A DNA stretch of 64,000 nucleotides from positions 682,001-746,000 of the forward strand of contig NZ_CP009056.1 in NCBI RefSeq assembly GCF_000807275.1, in the 5' to 3' direction. Below the pieces are notes generated by a model. It was not told the origin of the DNA. It worked only from the letters and a program-made list of their open reading frames with translations, and ran no database searches. Position 1 is the stretch's first letter, and each line of letters opens with the position of its first letter. This DNA comes from Frischella perrara. GTDB lineage: Bacteria; Pseudomonadota; Gammaproteobacteria; Enterobacterales; Orbaceae. The position numbers and the translations under genes are program-made. Of the stretch, positions 27,568 to 37,700 are shown one piece after another.

Positions 27568-29571
27568 ATGCGAGATTTTAAATTGTGTTCTGATTTTAAA
27601 CCGGCAGGTGATCAACCAGAGGCAATTAAAAGGTTAAATCAAAATTTAGAGGATGGAATAGCTCATCAAACATTATTGGGAGTAACAGGATCCGGTAAAA
27701 CGTTCACAATGGCAAACGTGATCGCAACTCATAATCGTCCAACCGTGATCCTTGCGCCAAATAAAACGCTTGCTGCTCAATTATATGGGGAGATGAAGGC
27801 TTTCTTTCCTGAAAATGCGGTTGAGTATTTCGTATCATATTATGATTATTATCAGCCAGAATCCTATGTTCCTAGCACGGATACCTTTATTGAGAAAGAT
27901 TCATCAATTAATGAGCATATAGAGCAGATGAGATTATCGGCAACCCGATCATTATTGGAAAGACGCGATGTTGTGATCGTTGCCTCCGTGTCGGCAATCT
28001 ATGGTTTAGGGGCACCAGAAACCTATATGGCGATGATCTTACATCTTTCTAAAGGAACGATTACCGATCAACGTGCGATTTTGAATCGTTTGGCTGATAT
28101 GCAATATAAACGCAATGATATGGGATTTAGCCGGGGTACGTTTCGGGTTAGAGGCGATGTTATTGATATTTTTCCGGCTGATTCAGACACACTCGCGGTT
28201 CGAGTTGAATTATTTGATGATGAAGTGGAAAGAATCGCTTTATTTGATCCATTGACGGGAAGTATTGTGAGTGAGTTACCACGGATAACGGTGCATCCAA
28301 AAACTCATTATGCTACGCCAAGAAATATTTTAGATAATGCAGTTGCTGAAATTAAGCAAGAACTGCTCGAACGACAGAAGATCTTATTGTCTGAAAATCG
28401 TTTACTTGAAGAACAGCGTTTAACCCAACGTACCTTGTTTGATATTGAGATGATGACAGAACTAGGCTATTGTTCAGGTATTGAGAACTATTCTCGATAT
28501 TTAGCACAGCGTAAAGCAGGGGAACCTCCGGCGACGTTATTTGATTATTTACCTGCCGATGGCTTGCTGTTTATTGATGAATCACATGTGGGTATTCCAC
28601 AGTTAGGGGCGATGTATAACGGCGATCGTTCGCGTAAGCTTACATTAGTCGATTATGGGTTTCGTTTGCCATCGGCATTAGATAATCGACCATTGAAGTT
28701 TACCGAGTTTGAAAAAATTATGCCCCAAACTATTTATGTTTCGGCAACACCGGGTAAATATGAACTAGAAAAATCGGGTTCTGAAGTTATTGATCAGGTT
28801 GTTAGACCGACCGGTTTACTTGATCCGATTATTGAAGTGCGACCCGTCGCTACTCAGGTTGATGATCTGTTATCAGAAATTAAGCAACGAATTGCAAAAC
28901 AAGAACGGGTATTAGTTACAACGTTGACAAAGAAAATGGCAGAAAACTTAACGGATTATTTATCTGAACATAATGTAAAGGTGAAATATTTGCATTCAGA
29001 TATTAATACTGTTGAACGAATGGAAATTATTCGTGACTTAAGATTGGGGGAAGTTGATGTTTTAGTGGGTATCAACTTATTACGTGAAGGTTTGGATATC
29101 CCTGAAGTGTCTTTAGTTGCAATTTTAGATGCCGATAGAGAAGGTTTTTTACGTTCTACTAGCTCATTGATTCAAACAGTGGGAAGGGCTGCGCGTAATC
29201 AATATGGAAAAGCTATTTTATATGCTGATAAAATTACGCCTGCAATGCAAAAAACGATGGATGAAACCGCGCGACGTCGCAAAAAACAGGAAGATTTTAA
29301 TACTGAACATGGTATAACACCGACTTCAGTCAAGAAAGATATATTTGATATATTAGAAGCAGGATTAAGTACTAAAAAGTCAACCAGTAAAATTAAAGAG
29401 TTTGAACCAGGCAAAAATTATGAGCATATGTCAGTTAAAGACGTTCAAGCTCGTATAAATGAACTTGAGGCTATGATGTACGAAGCTGCTAAGAATCTTG
29501 AATTTGAGCGTGCTGGTGTATTGAGGGATGAGATAAAGCAGTTAAGAAGTAGTTTTATAAGTTTGTCCTAA
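27568..29571 (+). CDS. uvrB: Excinuclease ABC subunit UvrB
   Basis: 667 residues, full length. Helicase motif [14 protein letters not shown] (about residues 35-47), the damage-probing beta-hairpin [16 protein letters not shown] motif II, motif [11 protein letters not shown], and a C-terminal UVR domain (residues 627-662) that binds UvrC. It loads at DNA damage in nucleotide excision repair. It is monocistronic, ending in a strong terminator. Confidence 0.97.
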   Translation: MRDFKLCSDFKPAGDQPEAIKRLNQNLEDGIAHQTLLGVTGSGKTFTMANVIATHNRPTVILAPNKTLAAQLYGEMKAFFPENAVEYFVSYYDYYQPESYVPSTDTFIEKDSSINEHIEQMRLSATRSLLERRDVVIVASVSAIYGLGAPETYMAMILHLSKGTITDQRAILNRLADMQYKRNDMGFSRGTFRVRGDVIDIFPADSDTLAVRVELFDDEVERIALFDPLTGSIVSELPRITVHPKTHYATPRNILDNAVAEIKQELLERQKILLSENRLLEEQRLTQRTLFDIEMMTELGYCSGIENYSRYLAQRKAGEPPATLFDYLPADGLLFIDESHVGIPQLGAMYNGDRSRKLTLVDYGFRLPSALDNRPLKFTEFEKIMPQTIYVSATPGKYELEKSGSEVIDQVVRPTGLLDPIIEVRPVATQVDDLLSEIKQRIAKQERVLVTTLTKKMAENLTDYLSEHNVKVKYLHSDINTVERMEIIRDLRLGEVDVLVGINLLREGLDIPEVSLVAILDADREGFLRSTSSLIQTVGRAARNQYGKAILYADKITPAMQKTMDETARRRKKQEDFNTEHGITPTSVKKDIFDILEAGLSTKKSTSKIKEFEPGKNYEHMSVKDVQARINELEAMMYEAAKNLEFERAGVLRDEIKQLRSSFISLS

Positions 29572-29612
29572 ATCTTATAAAACGATTATTCATAGCGATG
29601 GATTGATTAACT

Positions 29613-29640
29613 GACGGCGAAATATTTCGCCGTCTTTTTT
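29613..29640 (+). terminator. Strong intrinsic terminator after uvrB
   Basis: GACGGCGAAA and TTTCGCCGTC (29613-29634) form a perfect GC-rich hairpin followed by six or more T. Confidence 0.93.
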
Positions 29641-29647
29641 ATTCAAA

Positions 29648-30250
29648 TTAATCTATAGTTGTCATGTTTAATTGTTTTAATAGTTGTTTTAAAGCTTGTC
29701 CTCGATGTGAGATTTGGCTTTTTTGTTCATGACTGAGTTCAGCTGCTGAACAATCTAATTCGGGTATATAAAATATAGGATCATATCCAAAACCGCCTTC
29801 ACCTCGTTGCCTATGTAGAATTTTACCATGCCATTTCCCTAAGCAGATTAATGGTGTCGGATCATCAGCATGACGCATAAAAACTAATGCACAATAGAAA
29901 TAAGCATGACGTTTTTCATCTGGTACATTTTTTAATTCTGATAATAGTTTATCGATATTCTGTTGATCGTTACCATGCTCACCTGCATAGCGAGCAGAGT
30001 AGATCCCTGGTGCTCCTCCCAACACATCAACAGCTAGCCCAGAATCATCGGCAATTGCCGGCAATCCTGTTATTTTGGCAGTATGACGCGCCTTGAGGAT
30101 GGCATTTTCTATAAATGTTAATCCCGTTTCGTCAGCATCGGGAACATTAAATTCACTTTGAGCAATTATTTTATATCCAGAACCGGTAAGTATCTCTTGT
30201 AACTCTCTGACTTTACCTTGATTGTTTGTCCCGAGAACAATTGTTTTCAT
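29648..30250 (-). CDS. rdgB: XTP/dITP diphosphatase (RdgB/HAM1)
   Basis: 200 residues. Conserved motifs are [14 protein letters not shown] at the start, [20 protein letters not shown] and GFGYDPIF. It removes non-canonical ITP, dITP and XTP from the nucleotide pool. It starts 22 bases after rluA on the minus strand, probably the last gene of a dsbB-rluA-rdgB run. Confidence 0.95.
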   Translation of the reverse strand: MKTIVLGTNNQGKVRELQEILTGSGYKIIAQSEFNVPDADETGLTFIENAILKARHTAKITGLPAIADDSGLAVDVLGGAPGIYSARYAGEHGNDQQNIDKLLSELKNVPDEKRHAYFYCALVFMRHADDPTPLICLGKWHGKILHRQRGEGGFGYDPIFYIPELDCSAAELSHEQKSQISHRGQALKQLLKQLNMTTID

Positions 30251-30272
30251 TGAAAATTCCTATATTAATGGT

Positions 30273-30938
30273 TTAAAAATCCGGTTCACAAGTAAAAGTC
30301 ATACTTTCACCTGTTTTAGGATGGTTAATAGTTAACATTTGTGCGTGAAGGAGTAATCGTTTAGCCATCGCAAAGGCTTCTGGATTTGCATAAAATTTGT
30401 CACCTAAAATAGGATGTCCAAGGGCTTGCATATGAACACGCAATTGATGTGAACGGCCAGTATAAGGAAGAAGTTCAACACGAGTCGTATTATCTTCATG
30501 ACGACTGATAACATGATAATGGGTCAAGGCTGATTTTCCATTTATATAATCTACCATTTGTCGCGGACGATTGGGCCAGTCACAGATTAAGGGAATGTCA
30601 ATTTCACCACTATCTTGTGCTAAATGTCCCCAAACTTTAGCAATATAACGTTTTTTGGGGATGCGTTCACGGAACTGTTTCTTTATTTCTCGATCGGCCA
30701 ACTTAGACAAAGCAGCAACCATAATACCGCTAGTTGCCATATCTAAGCGATGTACCGATTCGACATAACTAAATTTTTGTTGTAAACGATAGATGATACT
30801 ATCTTGAAATTGAGGCTTATTACCGGAAACCGATAAAATCCCCGATTGTTTATTTACAACAACAATATGATCATCTTGATATAAGATCGATAACCACGGT
30901 TCAGTAGGAGGGAAGTATTCCAACAACATTTTTATCAC
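30273..30938 (-). CDS. rluA: RluA-type pseudouridine synthase
   Basis: 221 residues, without an S4 domain, the form of RluA that modifies 23S rRNA U746 and some tRNA at position 32. The catalytic Asp is in HRLDMATSGI (about residues 66-75), preceded by VVNKQSGILSVSG and followed by PYTGRSHQLRVHM. Assignment to RluA rather than another short RluA-family member rests on length and the N-terminal sequence. Confidence 0.88.
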   Translation of the reverse strand: MIKMLLEYFPPTEPWLSILYQDDHIVVVNKQSGILSVSGNKPQFQDSIIYRLQQKFSYVESVHRLDMATSGIMVAALSKLADREIKKQFRERIPKKRYIAKVWGHLAQDSGEIDIPLICDWPNRPRQMVDYINGKSALTHYHVISRHEDNTTRVELLPYTGRSHQLRVHMQALGHPILGDKFYANPEAFAMAKRLLLHAQMLTINHPKTGESMTFTCEPDF

Positions 30939-30990
30939 TTACTAACTAAAATTTGGCATATTTTAGCAAAATAATTGTGAAAAATCGCTT

Positions 30991-31530
30991 TTATTTCCGC
31001 CACGTTGTGTTGGGTGATGATTCATTAACAACTTGAGAAACCAACACTAATACTGCCATAATCAGATATGATCCAAAAATAATGATCATCCATTGAGATA
31101 AATCAATGGTTAAGAAAGTCCATGATCTTGAAGCACATGCAATATCTGCTGCTCCGAAAAAACTAGGAATCCACTCATCCAATGGTAAAAAACCAGGATA
31201 AGATACAGTGAAAGAGCAACGATCATTGATACTTGGTGCGAATTGTAAACGGGCTTGCAGATAGGCTACATCAAAACCTTTATAAGCACTTAATCCCCAA
31301 ATAAAAATTGCAACATAACGAGATAAATTATGCCGACATCCAAAGAAGCCAATTATTGCAGCAAATAAAATACCAATTAAGGCGAGACGTTGATAAATGC
31401 ATAGTGATGTTGGGGAATAATGTAGACGGTGTTGAACATATAAAGCACCCACTTCAAAAAAAATTACTGTTGAGATCAAAAGATACCAAGTAACTTTTCC
31501 TTTTGATAATTGGTTTAATAAATTGAACAT
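30991..31530 (-). CDS. dsbB: DsbB-like quinone-dependent disulfide oxidase with a missing loop cysteine
   Basis: 179 residues with four membrane helices in DsbB arrangement. DsbB passes electrons from DsbA to quinone through two periplasmic cysteine pairs. The second loop keeps both (DRCSF and DIACASRSW, matching E. coli Cys104 and Cys130). In the first loop, where E. coli has PCVLCIYER, this protein reads PTSLCIYQR, so the first cysteine of the CxxC pair (Cys41) is replaced by Thr and only the Cys44 equivalent remains. The quinone-site Arg is kept. The substitution is clear in the DNA (ACA codon). Confidence 0.88.
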   Translation of the reverse strand: MFNLLNQLSKGKVTWYLLISTVIFFEVGALYVQHRLHYSPTSLCIYQRLALIGILFAAIIGFFGCRHNLSRYVAIFIWGLSAYKGFDVAYLQARLQFAPSINDRCSFTVSYPGFLPLDEWIPSFFGAADIACASRSWTFLTIDLSQWMIIIFGSYLIMAVLVLVSQVVNESSPNTTWRK

Positions 31531-31654
31531 ACTATTTTATTTTCCCGTTATTCGTTATAATTATTAAGAAAACTATAATTCCAATTTTAAGAAACTAGTG
31601 TAATTATATTTTAAAACAAAGTAAATTAATTTTTTGTGGGATATACAGTTACTT

Positions 31655-32626
31655 ATGAAATGTTCAGATTCAGATCTTCAGCCACAGGTTCAATTCGTTG
31701 CTATTACAAGAGAAAATGAAGGTCAGCGAATTGATAATTTTCTTGTCACATACTTAAAAGGTGTACCAAAAAGTATGATATACCGTATTTTACGTAAAGG
31801 TGAAGTACGCGTTAACAAGAAACGGATCAAACCAGAATACAAATTAAAAGCGCAGGATCAATTGAGAATTCCGCCAGTGCGCGTGAGTGAGAAAGCTGAA
31901 ACGAATCTTTCCCCTAAATTACAAAAGGTCGCTAATTTAGAAAAAGCGATTATTTATGAAGATGATGAGTTACTGGTTATTAATAAACCCTCTGGCATAG
32001 CGGTACACGGTGGGAGTGGTTTAAGTTTTGGCGTTATTGAAGCTTTTCGTACGCTTAGACCTCAAGCAAAATTTTTAGAGTTAGTGCATCGAATTGACCG
32101 TGATACCTCAGGGATCTTAATCATCGCTAAAAAACGTTCAGCATTAAAATCGTTACATGAACAATTACGTTTAAAGCAGATGCAAAAAGATTATCTCGCG
32201 CTGACTAAAGGCGATTGGCCATCAAAGTGTAAAGTAGTGCAAGCGCCTTTATTCAAAAATCATTTAAAGAGTGGTGAACGTGTTGTAAAAGTGAGTCAAG
32301 AGGGTAAACCGTCAGAAACACGTTTTAAAGTTGAGGAGCGTTTTGGTTTTGCAACTTTAATCAAGGCTAGCCCCGTTACAGGAAGAACCCACCAAATTCG
32401 AGTTCATACTCAATACACTGATCATCCGATTGCGTTTGATGATCGATATGGTGATAAGGTTTTTGATGAGCAATTGTTGGATACGGGGTTAAATCGGTTA
32501 TTTTTGCACGCAAGTCATGTGCAATTTGTCCATCCTAAGACATCACAAGTGATGCAATTGACGGCACCGTTAGATTCAACACTAGAACATTGCTTAGTCG
32601 TTTTAAGAGCAAATAAACTGAAGTAA
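31655..32626 (+). CDS. rluC: 23S rRNA pseudouridine synthase RluC
   Basis: 323 residues from the ATG at 31655; a TTG 21 bases upstream is a weaker choice. An N-terminal S4 RNA-binding domain (QRIDNFLVTYLKGVPKSMIYRILRKGEVRVNKKR) precedes the catalytic domain with HRIDRDTSGI (Asp nucleophile) and RTHQIRVH. RluC makes pseudouridine at 955, 2504 and 2580 of 23S rRNA. It is divergent from dsbB. Confidence 0.93.
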   Translation: MKCSDSDLQPQVQFVAITRENEGQRIDNFLVTYLKGVPKSMIYRILRKGEVRVNKKRIKPEYKLKAQDQLRIPPVRVSEKAETNLSPKLQKVANLEKAIIYEDDELLVINKPSGIAVHGGSGLSFGVIEAFRTLRPQAKFLELVHRIDRDTSGILIIAKKRSALKSLHEQLRLKQMQKDYLALTKGDWPSKCKVVQAPLFKNHLKSGERVVKVSQEGKPSETRFKVEERFGFATLIKASPVTGRTHQIRVHTQYTDHPIAFDDRYGDKVFDEQLLDTGLNRLFLHASHVQFVHPKTSQVMQLTAPLDSTLEHCLVVLRANKLK

Positions 32627-32692
32627 AAATGTTTAGATAAGATTTAGCACGATCAATAATTGATGAATTTCAAGATATTAAAAGGATACAAT

Positions 32693-33343
32693 ATGAAAAA
32701 CTTAAATTTATATCTAATTAGGCATGGACAAACAGAATGGAATATTGCCGATAGAATGCAAGGTATACAAAATTCACCGTTAACAGAAAAAGGGGTTTTA
32801 GGTGCTAAAATAACCGGTGAATATTTAAAAAATACCCCATTTATTCAAGCTTATTCTAGTCCTTTACCACGAGCAATGGATACGCGCGATTACATTTTAG
32901 CTGAAAATAATGTTTCTGCTCCAACTGCGACATTAGCCGGTTTAAGTGAAATGGATTTTGGTGCTTGGGAAGGTCAACATGTTCCTGAATTAGTCAAATT
33001 AGATGAATTTCAGCAATATCTTAAGGATCCTGAAAATTATCAAGGAAAAACTAATCAAGGAGAGAAATATCTTGATGTGTTGAATCGAATGCAACGCAGT
33101 TTAGATGAAATTGTTAAAAATGCACCGGCAGATAATGGAAATATCCTAATTGTTTCTCATGCAACGGCACTGCGTATTTTATTATGTGTATTAAATGGGG
33201 GAGACTGGCGTAAACATCGTGATGATAACTATTTCCCGCGTATTTTAAATACGAGTATTAGTTTAGTTAATTATCAAGGTAATGGTGATGAAGGGACTTA
33301 TACCGTTAAATATTTCAATGATGTGAATCATATTCCCGATTAA
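32693..33343 (+). CDS. Histidine phosphatase family protein (phosphoglycerate mutase-like)
   Basis: 216 residues from the ATG at 32693, which has AAAGGA six bases upstream; a longer frame begins at 32660. The phospho-His motif LIRHGQTEWN is at residues 7-16, the second His in VSHATALRILL. It resembles GpmB/CobC-type phosphatases, but the substrate cannot be chosen. It ends before a bidirectional terminator. Confidence 0.85.
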   Translation: MKNLNLYLIRHGQTEWNIADRMQGIQNSPLTEKGVLGAKITGEYLKNTPFIQAYSSPLPRAMDTRDYILAENNVSAPTATLAGLSEMDFGAWEGQHVPELVKLDEFQQYLKDPENYQGKTNQGEKYLDVLNRMQRSLDEIVKNAPADNGNILIVSHATALRILLCVLNGGDWRKHRDDNYFPRILNTSISLVNYQGNGDEGTYTVKYFNDVNHIPD

Positions 33344-33370
33344 TTTTAGATATTTGTAAAATTAAAGATA

Positions 33371-33400
33371 AAAGGTGCCAAATGGCACCTTTCTGTTTTA
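33371..33400. terminator. Intrinsic terminator between convergent genes
   Basis: AAAGGTGCC (33371-33379) pairs with GGCACCTTT (33384-33392). Short T-runs follow on both sides, so it may serve both the phosphatase gene and the DUF554 gene. Confidence 0.8.
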
Positions 33401-33430
33401 TAAGGAAATAAATTAATCATATTTATTCGA

Positions 33431-34147
33431 TTAATTAAAATGTAACCACATGGTGGAAATTGGCATTACTAGAAAAAGAGAAACCAACATATTAGCAATT
33501 GGGAATGATTTAATATTACAGATCCTTAATCCTGTAGCTAACATTAGAATGCCACCACAAGCAGAGAAATCAGCAAACATAGTATTTGAAATAAGCGGTT
33601 GAATTATCGTAGCAAGATAAAAGAGGATTGCTTGAATCAATAACTGTGGAATAGCTATTAGTGAAACTGCATAACCTAAAGTTATGGCAAAGATGATTGC
33701 TGTAAATAAATCTAAAAGCGCTTTAGCAATTAACAAGGATGGATCACCAATAATTCCTTCGGTTAGCGCACCAAAAATTCCCATGCCACTCGCGCAAAAT
33801 AATACGACTAATGCAACATATTTCTGAATAAAATCTTCATGCGAAGTAAGTAGCGGTTGTTTGGCATTTGGTTTGTCAAAAAAGTAACGTAATTTAGTAG
33901 AGAGCTTCTCAATACCGTGTTCAAGTTGTAATAATTCCCCAATCAAAGAACCGAGTAATAAAGCTAACACTACCGCAGGTATTGTCTGTAATTTAGTTAT
34001 GAGAACTACACCAATCCCCATTGCGGCACAACCAAAAGTCATTGGCAGAGCTTGACGTACACGTGCAGGTAGATATTTACCTAATGAAGCACCGATAATG
34101 CCGCCGAAAATAATAGCAGCGCTGTTAATAACTGGACCTAACATCAT
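33431..34147 (-). CDS. DUF554 family membrane protein (YqgA-like)
   Basis: 238 residues with about seven hydrophobic segments. The N-terminus GPVINSAAIIFGGIIGASLG and the LGSLIGELLQLEHGIE segment are typical of DUF554/YqgA. Inner membrane, function unknown in the family. It follows bepA by 20 bases on the same strand. Confidence 0.88.
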   Translation of the reverse strand: MMLGPVINSAAIIFGGIIGASLGKYLPARVRQALPMTFGCAAMGIGVVLITKLQTIPAVVLALLLGSLIGELLQLEHGIEKLSTKLRYFFDKPNAKQPLLTSHEDFIQKYVALVVLFCASGMGIFGALTEGIIGDPSLLIAKALLDLFTAIIFAITLGYAVSLIAIPQLLIQAILFYLATIIQPLISNTMFADFSACGGILMLATGLRICNIKSFPIANMLVSLFLVMPISTMWLHFN

Positions 34148-34167
34148 TTTTATTTACTCTATCGATT

Positions 34168-35619
34168 TTAACGTTGATAAACGGCGTAGCGTTTTTGTAG
34201 TTGTTCTATTTCACTAATACGTGCATTTATTCGCGCACTATTCATTTTATTGTTTTGAGAAATGTTTTTCGCATTTTGTAATAGTCGTATAGCTTGATCA
34301 AATTGACCTTGTAAGGCGAGAATTTCAGCTCTGCTAGACATCTCTTGAGCACGCTGGCGTTGTCCTTTGTAAGCTAATTCGAGTAATTCCCAACCGACAA
34401 TATCTTGACTGTTTTGTAATGTGTAGCGATGTAATAAGCTAATTGCCTTAACATTTTGCTTATCTTGAATATAACAATTTGCCAAGTTAATTTGTAATGA
34501 ATGGCTTTGTGGATTGCTTTTTATGGCTTTTAAAATGCGATCAATTGCCACAGCATTATTGTTAGTGGCTAGATCAATATCAGTCATCAAATCAATAAAC
34601 CATGTATTATTCGGATCACTATTTAGTAACGGTTGTAGTTTGTTACGTGCACTGGTTAGATTATCGTTTTTATAATTAATTAAAGCATCAGCGTAAATTG
34701 TTGCAATACGCGTTTGGGGGTTATTAATTTTACCATAGTCTTTTAATAATAATTGCGTTGCGTTTTTATTATGCCCTAGCATAATGACGAGACGAGCTTT
34801 AGCTAAATAATAGCTTAATGATGAATTAATGTTTTTAGGCGGAATTTGATTAGAACGATTACGCATATCTGCTAACCGGCTATCAGGTAATGGGTGAGTT
34901 AATAAAATCTCTGGCGCTTTAGACATAAAGCGTGTTTCATCAGATAACTTTTGTAAGAAATCGGCTGATGCATGCGGATCAAAACCGGCACGAGTCAGTG
35001 TTCGAATACCTACACGATCCGCTTCTTGTTCATTACTTTGAGTAAAACTAATTTGGCTTTGTGCGGAACCAGCCATGGTACCTGTTATGGCAGCTATACC
35101 TGCTTCAGGATTGGCTAATGCTAATAATATAGAGCCAAGCGTTGCTCCCCAAACATAGGGACTATTTTGGTTACGCGCTTCCATCGCTCTTGCTAAATGG
35201 CGTTGAGTTACGTGGCCAATTTCATGTGCAATAACGGAAGCTAATTCGCTTTCTGTATCGGTGTTGGCAATGAGCTTGGAGTGAATAACCACATTCCCCC
35301 CAAAATAAGCAAAGGCGTTAAGAACGTTGCTTCGCATAATGTAAAAGTGAAAAGGGGTTTGTACGGAATCCGCTTTAGCTACCAATCGATTTCCAAGTTG
35401 ATTGATGTATTCATTTAACATGGGATCATCAATGATCGGTGCACTGCCTTGCAACATTCGAGTATAGTAATCACCCATTTCAATTTCTTGACCGATGCTT
35501 AAAGTGGCAACAGCCGCGGTACCAATATTAGGTAAATTGATATTGTCGGTAGCTGATACAGTTAATGATGATTGCAATGCCATTAGACTTGCCAAGATAA
35601 GGATACTAAATTTTTTCAT
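34168..35619 (-). CDS. bepA: Beta-barrel assembly-enhancing protease BepA
   Basis: 483 residues with a signal peptide (cut near VSA). An M48 zinc metalloprotease domain has the zinc motif HEIGH at about residue 132 and the third ligand in EQEADRVG, followed by a TPR-rich C-terminal half (about residues 260-470). BepA acts in the periplasm, promoting maturation or degrading stalled LptD. Length and layout match E. coli BepA (YfgC). Confidence 0.94.
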   Translation of the reverse strand: MKKFSILILASLMALQSSLTVSATDNINLPNIGTAAVATLSIGQEIEMGDYYTRMLQGSAPIIDDPMLNEYINQLGNRLVAKADSVQTPFHFYIMRSNVLNAFAYFGGNVVIHSKLIANTDTESELASVIAHEIGHVTQRHLARAMEARNQNSPYVWGATLGSILLALANPEAGIAAITGTMAGSAQSQISFTQSNEQEADRVGIRTLTRAGFDPHASADFLQKLSDETRFMSKAPEILLTHPLPDSRLADMRNRSNQIPPKNINSSLSYYLAKARLVIMLGHNKNATQLLLKDYGKINNPQTRIATIYADALINYKNDNLTSARNKLQPLLNSDPNNTWFIDLMTDIDLATNNNAVAIDRILKAIKSNPQSHSLQINLANCYIQDKQNVKAISLLHRYTLQNSQDIVGWELLELAYKGQRQRAQEMSSRAEILALQGQFDQAIRLLQNAKNISQNNKMNSARINARISEIEQLQKRYAVYQR

Positions 35620-35747
35620 GACGCTAATCTCTACATGATATTGGGTGTAATTTTATACTAAAAATCATCAAAATGCGATGAATGGCTTCTTATCAAATCT
35701 TCGTTAAGGCACATAGTAAAAAATCGTGAAAAGAGACCTTGAGTTTT

Positions 35748-35777
35748 TTGCAAGTTGTGAATGCATCAGTATATAAT
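35748..35777 (+). promoter_or_regulatory. Probable promoter of folE
   Basis: TTGCAA at 35748-35753 and TATAAT at 35772-35777 with an 18-base spacer, about 32 bases before the folE start. Confidence 0.65.
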
Positions 35778-35808
35778 AGCTCAAATTTTAGTTATATTTG
35801 GTTGAATT

Positions 35809-36468
35809 ATGAATGAATTGAGTGTTGAAGCACAAAAAGTTAAGGCTGCTCTAGAAGAACGGAATCTAGAAACACCAATGTGTAGTAACATGATGGATAA
35901 TCATGAGCGTAAGGTTAAAATTGAAGCCCATTTTCGGGAAATTATGCAATTAATGGCTCTGGATTTGTCAGATGATAGTTTAATTGAAACACCGCGCCGG
36001 GTTGCAAAAATGTACGTTGATGAGATTTTTTCAGGGCTTGATTATCGCAATTTTCCTAAAATTACGTTGATTGAGAATAAGATGCAAGTCGATGAGATGA
36101 TCACAGTACGAGATATTACATTGACAAGTGTTTGTGAACATCATTTTGTCACAATTGATGGTAAAGCTACCGTATCTTATATTCCTAAATCTTCGGTTAT
36201 TGGATTATCGAAAATTAATCGAATTGTTCAATTCTTTTCACAACGACCACAGGTACAAGAACGTTTAACACAGCAAATCTTAGTTGCACTTCAAACCCTG
36301 CTTGGTACCGTAAATGTGGCCGTTTCTATTGATGCAACGCATTACTGTGTAAAAGCACGTGGTATCAAAGACGCTACTAGTACCACGACCACGACATCAC
36401 TGGGTGGTGGTTTTAAAACGAATTCAAGCACTCGGCAGGAGTTTTTAAGAGCATTAAAACATGATTGA
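35809..36468 (+). CDS. folE: GTP cyclohydrolase I
   Basis: 219 residues, the enteric length. It makes 7,8-dihydroneopterin triphosphate from GTP, the first step to folate. Zinc ligands are visible in SVCEHHF and in [23 protein letters not shown] is the substrate-side motif. Divergent from bepA. Confidence 0.96.
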   Translation: MNELSVEAQKVKAALEERNLETPMCSNMMDNHERKVKIEAHFREIMQLMALDLSDDSLIETPRRVAKMYVDEIFSGLDYRNFPKITLIENKMQVDEMITVRDITLTSVCEHHFVTIDGKATVSYIPKSSVIGLSKINRIVQFFSQRPQVQERLTQQILVALQTLLGTVNVAVSIDATHYCVKARGIKDATSTTTTTSLGGGFKTNSSTRQEFLRALKHD

Positions 36469-36560
36469 TTTGCTATCACTTCATGAGGGTTCTTGATATA
36501 ATCCTGCGTTCTTAAAATGATTGAAAATTTTAGTTAAAATTGGTGTAAAAGAGTAGATTA

Positions 36561-37499
36561 ATGGAAATTATCCGGGGTTTTTGTAATTTATCGAAACATT
36601 TAAATCAATGTGTTGTGACATTGGGTAATTTTGATGGAATTCACTTAGGTCATCAGTCATTGATTTCCCGTTTAAAGCAAATTGGTAAAGAAATGAATTT
36701 ACCTACTGTGGTCATGTTATTTGAACCACAGCCGTTAGAGTTTTTTAACTCTGATCGTGCACCATCACGCTTGACTTCATTTCGTGAAAAGTATCTTTTA
36801 ATTGAATCATTGGGTATTGATTACTTAGCCGTAATATCATTTAATCGTTGTTTTGCTAGTATGAGTGCCGATCAATTTATTGAGCAAACTTTGATTAAGA
36901 ATTTGCAAGCACAATATGTAATAGTTGGAGATGACTTTTGCTTTGGTCAAAATAGGCAAGGAAATACAACGCTATTGCAGCATTATGCGGATAAATTCTC
37001 TTTTCAATTAACATGCATGCCAACTTATGTGATTAATCATCAACGCGTCAGCAGCACAGCTGTACGTCAGGCTTTATCAAATAGTGATTTTAATTTAGCA
37101 CAGTTATTACTAGGACGCCCGTATACTATAAAAGGGCGTGTTGTTCATGGTAATCAATTAGCTCGACAGTTAGGATTTCCAACGGCCAATATTCATCTTA
37201 ACCGTAAAAAGCCGGCCTTACATGGTGTGTATCTTGTCAAAATAAAAGGTAACACCCTATCGCATGATTATTGGGGGATTGCTAACATCGGAATGCGACC
37301 AACCATAGCCGGTAATACAGCAATTTTAGAAGTAAATCTATTTGATTTTAATCAAGATATCTATGGTCATTGTTTGGAAATAGTATTTGTAAATAAAATA
37401 CGCGATGAGATCAAATTTGACTCATTAAAGGCGTTACAAGCACAAATTGCACAAGATGTTTGCATAGCGAAAAAGATTCAGGCAAAATTTACACAGTAA
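36561..37499 (+). CDS. ribF: Bifunctional riboflavin kinase / FAD synthetase
   Basis: 312 residues. The N-terminal FAD synthetase domain has GNFDGIHLGHQ (residues 22-32) and the SSTAVRQAL motif; the C-terminal riboflavin kinase domain begins near residue 185 with GRVVHGNQLARQLGFPTANI. It heads the conserved ribF-ileS-lspA-ispH series. Confidence 0.96.
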   Translation: MEIIRGFCNLSKHLNQCVVTLGNFDGIHLGHQSLISRLKQIGKEMNLPTVVMLFEPQPLEFFNSDRAPSRLTSFREKYLLIESLGIDYLAVISFNRCFASMSADQFIEQTLIKNLQAQYVIVGDDFCFGQNRQGNTTLLQHYADKFSFQLTCMPTYVINHQRVSSTAVRQALSNSDFNLAQLLLGRPYTIKGRVVHGNQLARQLGFPTANIHLNRKKPALHGVYLVKIKGNTLSHDYWGIANIGMRPTIAGNTAILEVNLFDFNQDIYGHCLEIVFVNKIRDEIKFDSLKALQAQIAQDVCIAKKIQAKFTQ

Positions 37500-37700
37500 C
37501 TTGTTCTAAAGCTGTGAGCGTTGCTTATATTTAATGTTGTTGATAATAATTTTAATATTTAGATATGTCTTTGATTGTAATAAGTATATTCTAATCAAAT
37601 TTTATATTGCCGTAACGGTGAGTAACATGCTAACTTTCAACAACCTTTTTAATCTAGTTTAATTTATTAACTAAGTCAGAATAATTTGGAATTAAATCAC

